The translations under genes were made by a program, and so were the position numbers. Below the pieces are notes generated by a model, which was not told where the DNA came from, did no database searches, and was given only the letters and a program-made list of their open reading frames with translations. DNA of 64,000 nt from contig JAHLJT010000631.1 of the NCBI GenBank assembly GCA_031308135.1, forward strand, positions 33,775,522 through 33,839,521, given 5' to 3'. This DNA is from Acheta domesticus (Eukaryota > Arthropoda > Insecta > Orthoptera > Gryllidae). This document shows positions 1 through 12,165 of the stretch, piece after piece (the stretch's first letter is position 1; every line of letters begins with the position of its first letter).

Positions 1-1012
1 CAAATCATTTCGGCTTCACTCCAAATGCAGTATTTTCACTGCCGAAATGTGTGCAATCTTTGAGGCCCTAAAATACATTGAATCAGCGACGTTGCGGCGA
101 GTAGTTATCTGTTCCGATTCTCTCAGCTCTCTTCAAGCTGTCTCCCGTCCTTCGTCAGACTACCTGACTTTATCCGTTCAAAGCCTGATTCATCGTCTTC
201 TGTCCCGCCGCTATGACCTGGTACTTAGTTGGGTCCCAGGCCACGTGAGTATCAGAGGGAACGAACTGGCCGACCAGGCGGCGAAATCAGCGACTCGTAA
301 AACTCGTATCGACATCCCTTCTGTGCCATTATCCGATGTTCAGGCTTTCTTGAAACGATCCGTGCTTAGAGCGTGGCAAACAGAGTGGCACAATAGCACT
401 TTCAAACTAAGTGCGATAAAGAATTCTGTGTATCCCTGGCGCTCCTCATCACGGTCCTGTAGACGCGAGGAAGTTATTTTAACCCGTCTTCGTATCGGAC
501 ACTGCCATTTCTCTCACGGTTTCATTCTTCGAAATGAAACTCCCCCCATCTGTGACTCGTGCCAGACTGTTCTTTCCGTGGAACACGTCCTGCTGTACTG
601 TAGGAAATTTGTTGGCAGTCGACGAAGACATGACCTGGGCAACTCGCTACAAGTGGTGCTCGGGGATGACGATTCTGCGCTCTCAAAACTTTTTTGTTTT
701 TTGAGAGAAAGCAGAATATATAATTTTATTTGAAAGAACAATGTTTTATGTTGTTTTTTGGCCCCTTTACAGCCAATTTTACGTTTTAAGATAAATTTTA
801 CGCGCCCTTTTTCTATTTTCCTTCTGCCATTTCTACATGTATACTTGATGCAGAATTCGAGCCTCCTTTTTAGCCCATGTACATGCTTTTAAACAGTGAG
901 TAAGTTACATATGCAACACTGAATATTCTTTTCTCCAAATACTCTGGCATGGGCGCCAATGACCACAGCAGTCGAAGCGCCCTTTAAACCCTATTCAATC
1001 AATCAATCAATT
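1..1012 (+). mobile_element. 3' end of an I-superfamily non-LTR retrotransposon (LINE)
   Basis: The window opens inside a LINE. Its last open frame (RNase H plus C-terminal zinc-finger-like region) is followed by a 3' untranslated region of about 270 bases. This ends in a short (AATC)n tail at about 994-1012, the tail type used by many arthropod I-group elements. An RNase H domain in the pol protein points to the I superfamily (I, Jockey, R1 and relatives). The RT and endonuclease lie off the left edge, so it cannot be said whether the element is full length or 5'-truncated. A reversed SINE abuts the tail on the right. Confidence 0.85.
2..733 (+). CDS. LINE pol C-terminus: RNase H and zinc-finger-like domain (partial, 5' end outside window)
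   Basis: The frame is open from base 2, so the ATG at 47 is internal and not a real start. RNase H would remove the RNA strand during target-primed reverse transcription. The first catalytic acidic residue lies in FTAEMCAIFEAL, just around the internal ATG. The second is in CSDSLSSLQA. The C-terminal motif WVPGHVSIRGNELADQAAK supplies the conserved His and the last Asp. The tail contains RLRIGHCHFSHG followed by a CDSC...VEHVLLYC pattern, the C-x2-C/H/C region typical of the C-terminus of I-superfamily pol proteins. No stop or frameshift is visible in the 244 codons seen, and the stop is TGA at 731-733. The element may therefore be young, but the upstream part cannot be checked. Confidence 0.88.
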   Translation, partial: KSFRLHSKCSIFTAEMCAIFEALKYIESATLRRVVICSDSLSSLQAVSRPSSDYLTLSVQSLIHRLLSRRYDLVLSWVPGHVSIRGNELADQAAKSATRKTRIDIPSVPLSDVQAFLKRSVLRAWQTEWHNSTFKLSAIKNSVYPWRSSSRSCRREEVILTRLRIGHCHFSHGFILRNETPPICDSCQTVLSVEHVLLYCRKFVGSRRRHDLGNSLQVVLGDDDSALSKLFCFLRESRIYNFI

Positions 1013-1575
1013 CATCCCCCGCTGGGACTTTCTATTTATCTTGTTCCAGCGGGCTACCGCCCCAGCCGGGACAGCCCTAGTGTCTGAATTAAAAAGAGTG
1101 ACTTGTGACAGATCATCAGCTGTGACGCGCTTTTCTCATCGTGAGCTTCAACACCAAAAATTAAAGCCGTAACGAAGCTTCCCGATTGGATAATCGCCTC
1201 CAGCTGATATGTCTCAAGTCACTCTGTTTAAATCGGACAATCTCGTATGCTCCCGATGGTCTCCCGAAATGTGTGATGGTGCAGTGCTTGTACACAAGTG
1301 TGTGTATGTGTGGGTGGGGGTGTTAGGGGAGAAGAGGGGCAAGGAGGTGGAAGGAAAGATCGCGCAAAGTCCCTAACCCGTTAATGTCGTGTACGACAAT
1401 CGTCTAGTATTGATTGAAGAACCATGGAAACATATCGAACAGAGCAGCCAGTCACTAGAAGTCTCCTCCAGACAGCATCTGTATTCGTTCTAGCTAACTA
1501 GCCAGCGTCAAAAATAAGCCATCGTCGGGACTCGAACCCTAGGGCTCCCGGATAGAGTCGTTGCAGTGACAACCT
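1013..1575 (-). mobile_element. tRNA-derived SINE, copy 1 (reverse orientation)
   Basis: Read on the minus strand this has a tRNA-like B box at 1528-1538 (GGTTCGAGTCC). It continues into a body shared with two other copies in this window, at about 26.2-26.6 kb and 27.2-27.9 kb. Shared blocks include the 'GTCTGGAGGAGA.TTCTAG' stretch (here about 1461-1480), the 'GGTTTC/TTC' stretch near 1420, and the 'CCGGCTGGGGCGGT' block (here about 1058-1075). RNA polymerase III transcription from the internal promoter is the expected biology of such elements. The body is diverged and interrupted by a GT-rich stretch (1290-1330), so outer limits are approximate. Confidence 0.6.
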
Positions 1576-2600
1576 GAGACAACACAGCCGATCTCTTTTA
1601 GTTGCAGGAACGGAGGGGAGGGTCCGCCCTTAGCCCTGTCGGCCTTTGCTTCTCGCAGCAGAGCTCTCTGCGCAGTGCGATCTTTCTGCGTCGTGCCCTA
1701 CTTTCTGAAAGTTTTTTTTTTCTGCTTCCGAACAATTGGTGGGAACATTCCTGCAACTAAGATAATTGTAACTGTAGTCAGATAAATTTAGTGGGTTAGT
1801 GTGTGTTATTTCCTTCTGTGACCTCACTTCGCTGCCGGCAGATCAGTTTCAATTGAGAGTGACAGTTCTCAGGAACAGAACACGCGGAAACCGAGGAAGG
1901 ACAATGTGGAACTTTCATTCTCTGCGAACAATAACAAAACATGGAAATTTTTGACACCATGAATTTTTTCTTCTGCAATAGTTCAGAAAACGTCCTTTGA
2001 AGATAATTTTAACTTGTTTGCTCAAAATTTCACGATGCTATAGTGATCCCAAGGTTTTCACGCTTTGTTGAATTCTCAAGTATGGATGTTTTGAATATCA
2101 GTGTCTAAACACTGTGAGATGTAGCCCGTCTGAGCAATTATGGGGCAATTGTGAACTGTGCGAAAATTCTCGAAGGAATTCTGTGACATGTGGATGTTGA
2201 GTGCCAGAGTGTAAAAGTGATGTAGTGTAGAATTATATCGCTTTGGCATTTGGAGTAAATCTGACTACTTCATGATGTGCGGGACATATTTTCAAATAAT
2301 GTAGTTTTCCAATAGCTTGTATTGGAATAAGTTCTAGAATTCATGTAATAATGTCAGAAATGATGTGACGCCAGAATGTGAGAAAAATTTGTGGACACGG
2401 CTGTTTATGAAAATTACAACCCCCAGAAGGAATGGTCGGAAGTCACTGTAGATAATTAAAAATTGGTGGATGTACAGAATAGAGTATCCATAAGAAGTGA
2501 TTAAATTTGCATAGAGATGGCGTGCAAGTTGACCTAGCAGCGCCCTCTTTTGTGTAATAGTTCAGACCAGTGTTACGCTACACCTAGTTGGTGTAGAGCT
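1576..2600. other. AT-rich noncoding stretch, no gene seen
   Basis: Only short open frames (up to 65 codons) occur, and none resembles a known protein. The right part (about 2490-2637) may be the 5' flank or terminal region of the Tc1-like element that follows, but I could not identify its inverted repeat. Confidence 0.4.
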
Positions 2601-2637
2601 GTCAAACAACCTACAAACGGGCAAGTAGGTGCCAGTA

Positions 2638-3550
2638 TGCCTCGTCGACGCGAAAGGGCGCACTATCAGCATCTGAGTTCGAACAGGGCAGAATGATCGG
2701 TCTCCGAGAAACGGGTTTGTCACACCGTGACATTGCGGCTCGAACGGGGCGCGCTGCTACGACAGTGATGCGTATGTGGAACCAGTGTATAGAGGAGGTT
2801 TGTACACAGCGACGAGCGGGTACAGGACCACACAGTATGATCACAGCGCGAGATGACCGCATCTTGTCCGCATGGCCGTAACCGACAGAACGGCCTCATC
2901 CACTGTGTTGGCTCGACTTTAGAGCACTGTAACGTGTGTGTTCATGTCTGCGTCGACTGTTGGACGCCATCTGCTGAGGGCTGTCTGGTGACACGCATAC
3001 CACTGCGTTGGATTCCTTTGTCCAGAAACAGCCAATTCCTCTGACAGCAATGGGCACGTGAACATGTTTACTGGTGTGCTGAGTGGCAAAATGTGTTTTC
3101 GGAAGAGTCCCACTTCAATTTGTGGTACAGTGATGGCCGCGTACGCGTTAGACGCTACCGAGGTGATCGCAATCTGCCAGCCTGCATTGTTCCTCGCTAT
3201 AGCGGACAAACGCAAAGTGCGATGGTTTGGGGCGCCTTTGGCCTACAATGTGCGATCTCGCCTCATACGTATTGAGGGCGATCTGAATCGCAACCGCTAC
3301 CTTAGGAAGGTTTTAGAGCCTGATGTCCTGCCCCTCCTGCAAGCAACTCCACACGCCTTATTTGAGCAGGTCGTTGCCCGACGTCATGTTGCGAGAAATG
3401 TGCAAGCTTTCTGCAAAGAGCGACGGGCACCGCTGCGTCCCTGGTCTGCACGTTTCGCGTGACATGTCGCCCATCGAGCACGTCTGGAAGAGGATCGTTC
3501 CGCGACTCATTCGTTCTGGCCCTCCCGCTGTCACTCTCGATGCTGTGTGA
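2638..3550 (+). pseudogene. Tc1-like (Tc1/mariner) transposase, decayed
   Basis: Three frames together cover a Tc1-family cut-and-paste transposase. The probable start is at 2638 (MPRRRERAHYQ). A frameshift near 2680 leads into EFEQGRMIGLRETGLSHRDI, the first helix-turn-helix. The second DNA-binding part, TVMRMWNQC...QRRAGTGP, ends at a stop at 2879-2881. The catalytic region resumes at about 3093 as FSEESHFNLWYSDGRVRVRR and VWGAF, the sequence around the first two acidic residues in this family. The C-terminal part, DMSPIEHVWKRI, at about 3460-3495 is the end of the family's DPNPIE-like block. Several frameshifts and stops break the gene, so it cannot encode an active enzyme. Terminal inverted repeats were not identified. 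Confidence 0.85.
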
Positions 3551-5653
3551 TTAGGCATAGGAAATCGCGTGGTAGCTGAGTTCCCCAGCAGCATATCCAG
3601 GCTCTCTTTCAATACATGCTACGTCGCAACGTCTAGATGCGCTAATGGCAGCGCGTAGCGGCTTCACACCGTACCAAATTCTCGAGGTCAGACTGCAGGT
3701 ACAGGTCTGTAATTCTAATCGTTTGTATATTGTGATATTCCTAATTTTTGGAATAAGTTGTCATTGTAATAGTATGTCTCCTTGGTGTTGCAATTTTCAC
3801 AAACATCAGTGTACTTGTTACATTTGAAAGATTAACCAAGTCCGCGATCGTTCTCTTCATCGACCCGATTAGGTTCGTGAAAAAGAAGTAAGTTATTACG
3901 TAAGTTGTAAGAGTAAGTTATTACCATCATCGTCGGCTCCCATGGCGCGAGCGCACTTCTTGGAATTGAGGATGGGCTGGATTTGAGGGGTTTTGCCGTG
4001 AGCTATAGACGTGGAAGGTAGTTACATGTCCCAATCTCGTATAACTCAGTTCTTGCTCGAATTACAGAAAATCATACTACCTCGGCGAGTTCAGAACAAT
4101 TAAATCTGAAATAATAACATTCGCTGCAATCTCGCAGTACAGAATTTCGCGAACATAAAAACCTATATAATCCAAAGCGGTTTAAAAGAAAGAAAGAAAG
4201 AAGAGAAGAAAGAAAGGTGAGGAACATGACTTAGTTACGGGATCGAAATGAAGAGTGCAAAGGAGAAACATCAGACTTCACTTTCAGGCATTACACAGGA
4301 ATTGAATTCCAGGTTTTAAAGCGCAACGCAATGCGGCGGAAAATGTTTCTTTTCCCTTTCAATTTTTGTCACAATGTTTTCTTGATGCATGAAAGTGTTA
4401 GAATGAAGTACTCGATCCCTGACGAAATTAAAAATTGTATCGAAAATGGATATTGATTATTCTTCTCCTTACACCATTCAAATGTGAAAATAAAGATTTC
4501 ATTGAAGTGAATATAAACCAAAAGCAGTTTAAACTAGGTGTACCTAGAGGAATCTTATTTTTATGTAACTATTTCGTGAAAATTTGTATTTACTAGTCAC
4601 ATACGGAATTATCCTTGTTTGCTAGGGAAAACTGGTTAGGTAATACGTTATTAAGTGATTTCAAGTTGTGATGGCAACATATACACTATTAAGGACCTAT
4701 GATATTGGTTTTAAAGAAAATCTGACCTCTTTCCTTTTAAGTCAGTTGGCATTTATGCGCTGAGGCACACTGAGAAACAAATCCGTTTTCCTACTAATTT
4801 TACACTTTTTATCTTTTACTTGAGATAAATGTTAAACAGTGAAACAGGTTGGGGAATAGGTTTCCGAGAAAGGAGGAAGTTGTCACGCATATTTTAACAT
4901 CGAATCGGGATAATCGAAACAGGTCCAAACTAGTTCCGATAGTGGGATTCTAATATACAGTCGTTTGGTGTCGATGGGTGTGTTTACGTATACAGATTGT
5001 AATTATGAATGAGGGAGTGAATGAAGAATGAGTAATGGTGAAATGAGTGTCGGAAACCATTCGAGAACGCTCCCGTCTGCCTCATCTGCATATGCGACCG
5101 CAGACTTTTCCGTGGCCCGAATCGCTGCTAATGGCTGATCGTGGAGGTGCAAGGCCCAGGCGCTTAGTGCCCTCGCTGCGAGGGAGTCGATGCCTTAAAT
5201 CATTTCACTCCTCTGTAAACGGAACAACAAAAAACAGTGCGTTCCTGTCGACGGTATACATTCGTCAGGAGATCGCACTCCAATTGTATTTCTCATACAC
5301 ATCTCTCATTGAGGGCCTGACTTTGTCTTCCCAAAATGTAGCGTGTTCATTACACCTGCTGTGCGGTGCCTCGTACCCCGTCTGTCCTTGTGTTATCGAA
5401 GAAGAGCGAAAGAGCGTCTTGCGACCCTGAGTCGCACTGTGGCACTGTGACAGGGTGGTTGGTGTGTGGATCCTACGTAGCTCGAATCTCTTTTAAGAAA
5501 ATATGTAAAATAAATTATTATTGATTGGATTATAATGTTGGAATTGAAATATTCGATGTTTTGGTTGTAATTCATTTAATAATGCGATTAATAATCAATA
5601 TATTTGTCCCATATGATTTTAATTCAATCAATTACTACAAAATAAACACATAT
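3551..5653. other. AT-rich noncoding DNA with a GAAA microsatellite
   Basis: No recognisable gene. A purine run made of GAAA/GAAG units lies at about 4187-4216. An unsupported 127-codon frame (5047-5430) has no similarity that I recognise and no splice or promoter context. Confidence 0.4.
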
Positions 5654-5893
5654 CCGATCCGGTGGCCGATATCGGTAAGGCAGTAGTGCCGTTGCGATCT
5701 CAGGCCGAAGGATCGGTGGTTCGAATCCCGCCTTGAGGCATGGTTGTATTTGTGTTCATCCTTTCACCACCACCCCATCACCACCATATCATTTCATCTA
5801 GTTCACAGTTACTCATAACGTTAAACCCAATAGTGGTCGCTAATGACCTAGATGTTAATGCGACCTTAAATAAATAACACACACACACACACA
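5654..5893 (+). mobile_element. tRNA-derived SINE with (CA)n tail
   Basis: A tRNA-like head carries an A-box-like sequence (TGGCCGATATCGG, about 5663-5675) and a perfect B box, GGTTCGAATCC, at 5718-5728. The spacing of about 55 bases suits an RNA polymerase III internal promoter. A tRNA-unrelated body follows, ending in an A-rich stretch and (CA)n at 5877-5893. The cloverleaf is not complete, so this is a SINE and not a working tRNA gene. It is a different family from the SINE copies at 1.0, 26.2 and 27.2 kb. Confidence 0.72.
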
Positions 5894-6565
5894 AAATCTC
5901 AAACTGAAAACACTCTTGAGAGTAACAACTCTGTTGCGATGGTTCAGTAGATCAAAGAGATCGACACCATTATTTTGTCAGTGCTCGTTACACTAGCAAT
6001 CATTGAAATAGAAAGGTTCTATTGTAACTTAATTTTAATTTTTTCTTGCTCAAACTGTTAAAAACATATAATGTTTCGGAAACCTGGCTTTGTCCATTCT
6101 TCGGATATTTAATTTTCTGAAATGAAAAATAAAATAATTACAATTTTATAAAATTTTAAGTTACTCGAACATCAGAAGTTTTCGCAGGAATCATATTTTC
6201 AAAATCAAACAAGATTGTAAATATTTGATGTTTCATTTTAGAAAATTGATGAAAACAAACCGAGGTTCCCGAATTATTTTTGTTTCTTACAATTTGAGCA
6301 AGAAAAAAAATTAGTTACAATAGTGTTTTTCTTTCCAATGATTCTTTAAAAAACCAACAGACTTTGTATATCATCGTCAAATAATTACACTAGCTTGGAA
6401 ACTCTCTTTGCGTCTCCCTAGTGCTCTCTCTGAACGTCGTCGCATGTATTGCCGGAGATGTACTGTCGGCTAGGAAAATTGATGTGACTAGAGCGGAAGA
6501 TCTTCGCCAACCTTAAACGTGAAGCGCGGGAAATACCACCATGTGTGTGTGTGTAACGTAGCGTG
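5894..6565. other. AT-rich noncoding stretch
   Basis: No coding signal. The region 6061-6250 and the following 6260-6340 share inverted fragments such as GTTTCGGAAACCTGG-like and its reverse, so a decayed foldback sequence is possible. A (GT)n run sits at 6542-6556. Confidence 0.3.
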
Positions 6566-6569
6566 CGCG

Positions 6570-6830
6570 AGATGTGGCGAGGGGTGCGCTGTGCAAATTT
6601 GCGCGCGCGCGCCGCGCCGCCCAAGTGAGTGAGAGTGTTCGCTCCGTGCGGCGCGCGGGCGCCAGGAAAGCAAGTGCCCTTCGCGCCGAGAGCGAGAGCC
6701 GCTCACCTCAAGACCTCCTTCGGGCGCCGCCCCGCCTCCTTCGAAGAAAGCCGAGCGGTCCGCGTTTCAGGACGCGGACGGCACCGCCCGCGGAGAAACG
6801 CACGAAAATATGCTCTCGACGAATCAATTA
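6570..6830. other. CpG-rich island 1
   Basis: Sharp rise in GC and CpG against AT-rich flanks. Frames are open on both strands (for example 6574-6831 plus and 6488-6706 minus) with Arg/Ala-rich translations and no domain. This is best explained by composition. Confidence 0.55.
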
Positions 6831-8965
6831 AGTGGATGTTGATGCGAATGCCTGAATAGGAGAAATCATAACGACGGACGAGGCAACTCATTAATTTCGT
6901 TATTTAGGAACGTTTGTGCCGTGTTTCGAAATTTTCTAAAAAGTAGAGCATCATTTTCAGTAGGATTGATAGTTATGGAGATCCGTGCAAATAACCTACA
7001 AAAAACACCTTTAAACACCCAAACCTCCTCCCTCAGATCACCCCAACCCTTCAGGATTTTTACTATAATGTGCGGTAGGTTCCAACGAACAATCACGCTA
7101 AATTTCAAAACTCTCGGGATATTTTTTCACTCGATTTCTCTAATTTGTGTCGGCTATTTTGTCTAAGTGAAGATTGATGGATGGATGCCCAGTAACGCCT
7201 TGAAAACACCACCTGTTTTCTGAATACAGCAGGATGCGGACTGATATTACTGGCCAGCATGTTTTTCCTCCAGCGTCATTTGTGTTTACAAAATTAGGGA
7301 CTTCATATGAACCCAGAGAGAAATCTAGCACTGCAAATCTGTTGACCTCGGGGGCCAAGCAACGAGAACACTTCTGCCAATTTTACGACTACAGTATGTC
7401 TCAGACGCAAGCGATGTGTGTCTCCTTGTGTGTAGACACCAACGACGCCTCAAAGCAATCCTCCAATCAATTAGGCAGTGTTTCCTGCAGAAATTTGAGC
7501 GATCAATGTAAATGGGGGCGGTCAGACGAGGCGGTAAAATGTAATCAATTAAATCCTGATGATCCTTGCCCACACGCTAACAATGAAATGCACCTGCAAA
7601 CAAACAGTTGTGTGGATGCTTATGCGACTGGACCGCCCTTACTGTTTCTGGAGTTTGGAATGCCAGACTTCGAAAATGCGGCCTCGCCATGTAATAGGAA
7701 CGTAAAGTGATTGAGAGTTCTCCACAAAAAGCACTTGCTGCACTCCTTAAGTGATGTGCAGGATGAGTTCTATGGCGAGAGACGCGTCTTCTGAAATATC
7801 TCGTGTGTAATTCCGTTAAAGGAGATTTCTCACGTGTTAATTGTCAAAATTGATTCTTTAACATCCGTTGGAGTTGGTAACCTTTATTCTGAATAATCCT
7901 GATTATGTTCACGGAACATTCATATCTCACATTTTTGCATGGAACTTATTTCCTTTGCTTCTCCTTGTTGCAGAAGTATTGTGTTTTTAAAATATGTCCA
8001 GGCCTCTTTTGCCCAATACTTTCACGTTTCAATTAGGAAATGACTGCATAGACAGGAATTAGTCTTTTGTGTTTGCAGTATCGCATACACGCTGTACTCA
8101 CACATCGCCCGTGCTAACCGTGGTCAGTGAGCTCTGACTCACTGACACCAAAAAGCGAGTGCTGTAGACTTTGCCAATGAAAACGTCGTCGATTTGTACC
8201 TCGCCAGTAAACACAGGGTCATTGCACTGCTGAGCGTCTAGCTAGAGTACTGTCCAAACAACACTGCCCATGTAAAGGCACCTCGATGAGCGCGTATTGT
8301 AAGGTTTTCAAAAATATATTCTCTCATGTAATAGTAATTTATAGGTTCTTATTCAAGCAATCCTTAATGGCTTCGTGTTTTAAAAGTGAGAAACAGTCTA
8401 ACATTCTCAAACGGGGCCATTCTCCCGTCAGTCATACTCTATTTTAGTCCGCGTGAGTCACTCGCTAGATTTTTATGCAACTTTTCAGCATCAGCAAAGA
8501 CATTAATTAATTTGTAATTCATGAATTCAGTATGTCATGTGGAATAGGTTACAAGGGTTTCGTGGGTTTTCATGGGTTTCGTAAAAAAATGAAAGTTGGC
8601 GGCATGTCATCAGGAAAATGAATTCTTTGGAAAAAGTTATGGTAGTGGGAAGAAATAAGCGAGGGAGCGGTCGAAGTACTCGCGAGAAGAATGGAAATTG
8701 ACTATTGTATAACATGACCCCTAGTGAATGTAAGCCATTAAATGTTTCAGTTATGAAAACTCCTGATATAGGGGATAAAAATCGTTTCCCACATATCCAC
8801 AGAAAATCTAATTTCTTATTGTGAAAAAAATGGATTGCTTTGGTTTCTTCAGCAGCATGTTGCAAGAAGGTAGCCGCCAAGTGTTCCAAGACGTCTCTTT
8901 GGATCTTGAGTGTTGTGTGTTTCGGGACGTTTGCTACTCTCCTTACCGTCCTCCCTCGTTGCTCT
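6831..8965. other. AT-rich noncoding DNA
   Basis: A 158-codon plus-strand frame (7234-7710) has mixed composition but no recognised domain, signal peptide or family motif, so I do not call it a gene. The block 6960-7190 reads like the 3' part of a dispersed repeat (CTAAATTTCAAAACTCTCGG, then ATTGATGGATGGATG). This is only a similarity of style. Confidence 0.35.
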
Positions 8966-8969
8966 ATCT

Positions 8970-9240
8970 AAATGCGGTGCGGGGACCACGCGGCCGCGCA
9001 GTGGCGGGGACCCGGGGGAAGGGGCCGGTGCCGGAGGCGCCCCGCGCAGTGGGGGGTCTCCTGCCTTTGGGTGGCCCGGCCCCCTCCTGCCCGCTCGCCA
9101 ACTCCGTACTACCCGCTATTACGCGCCGGGCCTAGATCGCGCCGTGATTTGCATCGCCCGAAAATCCGGTCCCACACTTCGGCGTCGCGCCTTGGGGCTG
9201 CGGGCCGCCGCGAGAGCATCCGCGTCGGAATTGCCACATT
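8970..9240. other. CpG-rich island 2
   Basis: GC-rich block with several overlapping open frames in two plus-strand phases and none recognisable. It falls off sharply into AT-rich DNA near 9240. Confidence 0.55.
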
Positions 9241-9249
9241 ATTTTTACC

Positions 9250-10375
9250 ATGGGAGTCCGATGGCAAGGAGCAATACGTGGTTGTGTCATTACGGACGTT
9301 GTGTCAGCACGAAGAAAATGCAGGGGTTTCCGATCGGCTGATACCTAGTTAATGAAAGATTACACTGCGAATATTTGCGACGTTGTTGGGAAGGATAAAT
9401 AGCGGTTTGTTCAGGGCTCAACTCCCTATTGATGTGGGAAGATCTGGCATATCGTGGTTGTCAGTAGCGCCCTGATACGACGTTAACATTATTCCTGGTT
9501 GGTGACAATACCGAAAAGTCCTGTGTTGTTACGTGTTGCGAAATAAAATTTGAGGCCGACTGGATTCCTTCTTAACCTAATGTTTGAAGAGTGCTGGAAA
9601 GCAATGGGGATCTTGACAAGGCTTACCCATTTTGCAGTTACAATTGAAGAGTGCGTTATAGAAGATTTATTATAATAAAATATCAAAATATCTCATCATT
9701 AAGTGTTTATTGTGTCTTTGGAGAAAATTCTGAAGATGTAGGAATGTAACTTTCCTGAGCTCATAGGAGAGAAAAGAACGCGGAACTAGAAAAGTGTTTT
9801 CTGGTATTATTTGCTGAGAATAAGTTATGCAGTTAACCGAAAACGTCGGTGTTTTATATAGAAATCTATTTTCTCACTTCAACGTCGTCGCTGGCAGTCT
9901 CGGAAGTAACAATTCTTGGCGGCTTGGCGAAGGAGACTGATGTCCTATTCGATATTAATCATGATGTCGCTCTTTGACTCGTCTAAAAGAACTTTAAAGC
10001 ACTTATAACTTTGCGGGGATTTTCAATATTTAATATAATGCAAGGACTTTCCCACGTGATATTTAGTTTCTAGGACACCTACTCCAGGAAGAAGGTGACG
10101 TAGCTGGCTTTGCAGTTTTCTTGGAATCACGAAAATCTTCTAATCGTATGCAGTCGAACTGTCTAACGTCAGCCACGAATGTTTCGGTCTTCCAACGTAT
10201 CTTTTTTCGTATATTTTCCCTTGCATAATTTCATTAACGAATAACTAAACTAATAACAGGTGTACTGGAGAGCTGAATGAAGATAGGCTCGTTATATCTC
10301 GCGAACCTTGAGCGTTTTGATGGCCTAATGGTTGATAGTGATTTGCGCAAAAGTATCGTAAAAACGGTGCGTTTA
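9250..10375. other. AT-rich noncoding stretch
   Basis: I see no gene, repeat unit or RNA here. Confidence 0.3.
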
Positions 10376-10379
10376 ACAC

Positions 10380-10740
10380 GTGCGGTAGCGAGTGCTGCGG
10401 GGCGGTGGTCCGCGGTGCGTGACGAGGCCACCGAGCGTTGGCGCCCGCGGGGCGAGGGCGGGCGGGCACCGTGGGGGGTCCAGCTCCGCCGCCGCCGCCG
10501 TCGCCGCAGCTTCCGCCAACGAGGCCACGCGCCCTGCGATCGCGCCCGCGCCCGAGCCGCACGGAGAAAGCGGAGGACGCCGCGAAGACGCCCCGCCGCG
10601 CCCAGCCCCACGCGCCGCCGCGGGCTGGCGTGACTCCCTGCGGCCTCATCGCGCTCCGAGGCCCTCCGGCGCGCCGCGCGCAGCAGGATGTTCGCTTCCG
10701 AATGGATGCGTGTGCCTCCTCGGTGCCGGCGCGGCGCGAG
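10380..10740. other. CpG-rich island 3
   Basis: Very GC-rich, with GCC/CGC triplet runs at about 10486-10508. Four long overlapping frames (two plus, two minus) all translate to Arg/Ala/Pro-rich low-complexity sequence, the signature of composition and not of selection. Confidence 0.6.
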
Positions 10741-11394
10741 GGACGGGAGGGATGTTTGGAGAGGATGAATGCAATCAAGATGATCATGTGATGGATCGAT
10801 AGGCCAATGGTTCTTGAGCTCACGCTCCTACCCAAGTGAGCGATAAGGAGGATGATTTGGAGAGGGAGGGTCAGAGTCGTGATGTTGATAATGAAGCGTA
10901 AGACCTAGCTATGGTCACGGGAAACGCGTGTCATGTTGGAGGTTGCTGGGAACTTTGGTTTACCAGATTCCACGCGGAATGTCCGGGATCTGACGGCTGA
11001 TATCGGAGTCGGAATGCGGACGCGGGTCGCTGGAGAATGCAAGCATCTTGCGCGCAAGTGGCCGTATTTCTGCTATGTGATATTTGTTTCTCCTCTTCAC
11101 AATAGCCCTGTGAAGTAATTAGTTCACTTTAGAAGAACCTGATGTTACTGCCCTGATAGTGAAGTAACTAGAAGGGGCGTGTATCTTAATATACAAAGTT
11201 GTAAATACAGGAGTCCTTGCATTGAAATGCTGCACAAATATTTTCGAGAAGCCGAGAAAAATATAGTGTCTGTATGGGGTATGAATCTAGGGGGCATTGT
11301 CGCCTGGGTTGATTGTGATAACGGGCAATGCCGGATAATTAGCTAGCCTGAAATAAACTATAGCGCACTACTAGCCACCCTATGTGGCGCGATC

Positions 11395-11610
11395 GGTCGC
11401 GGTGAGGCGGTGGTGGCGGTGCGGTGGCGGGCGCGCCGCGCCGCGTGGCCGCCTGAATAAGGCGAAGGCGAGGCCCATGAATACGCGCGTGCTGCCCAGT
11501 GACCCCGCGTAGGCGCCTTGCGTCAGCCGCTCGCACTGTGCCGCGCTGTGCTCTTTGCGCAACCCTTCCCTTCCCCCCGCCCCGCCACCGACTTCTCTGA
11601 GAGGTCGCCC
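11395..11610. other. CpG-rich island 4
   Basis: GC-rich block starting with GGTGGCGGTGCGGTGG-type repeats. No coding evidence. Confidence 0.5.
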
Positions 11611-11944
11611 GCCTGCGAAGGCGCTGGGGATGGGGCCGTCAAATTCTTAAAGGGGTTCTTGTTTCGAAAACTCATCTTTGGGGTTTTCTCATCGTACGAA
11701 TTGATTCACTTCTTTCCCTATAAAACGTTTATTTTGCCTTATTTACTATGAGCACTCAAGTGTTAAATTGATTCCATGAAAACGCCTCGCATCGTAATGA
11801 ATCATCATTTATCGTAGTTAAGTTTTTCATCTAATCTGTATTATTCATGATTTCTTATCTTTGTATTTATAATGGTCAATGTTATTTTTTGGAGAAATCA
11901 CCCCATTGGGAGGATCGTTCTTGTGTGTGGGTGTGCGACTGGCT

Positions 11945-12165
11945 CCGCGCCCTTGACCTGCTGCCTCTGCATCCGCCGCGCCGCCGCCGCCGCCGGCACC
12001 TGCCCGCTTGCCCTGCCCCGCCCCCGCCCCGCCTCCACCTCCCACGCTGTTTGCGCTCGCGCGCGCGCGCGCAAACGGCCGCACTCGAGTTGCCGCTATT
12101 TATACGACGCCTCACTCGCACGCGGAGAGAGACGATCCCTCGCCGGCCCAGCGGCGTCGTAAAGA
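11945..12165. other. CpG-rich island 5 with (CG)n run
   Basis: Contains an alternating (GC)n run at 12057-12072 and a TATA-like TATTTATA at 12097-12104. No initiator at a suitable distance was found, so no promoter is called. The overlapping frames are compositional. Confidence 0.5.

Noticed and set aside
7234..7710. 158-codon plus-strand frame with mixed composition
   Set aside because: Best-looking unassigned frame, but no motif, no promoter, no splice context and no repeat similarity that I can identify.
10234..10835. Five overlapping frames of 117-196 codons
   Set aside because: Compositional frames in a CpG island on both strands with no domain.
12097..12104. TATTTATA as a promoter
   Set aside because: No initiator at 25-32 bases on either strand.
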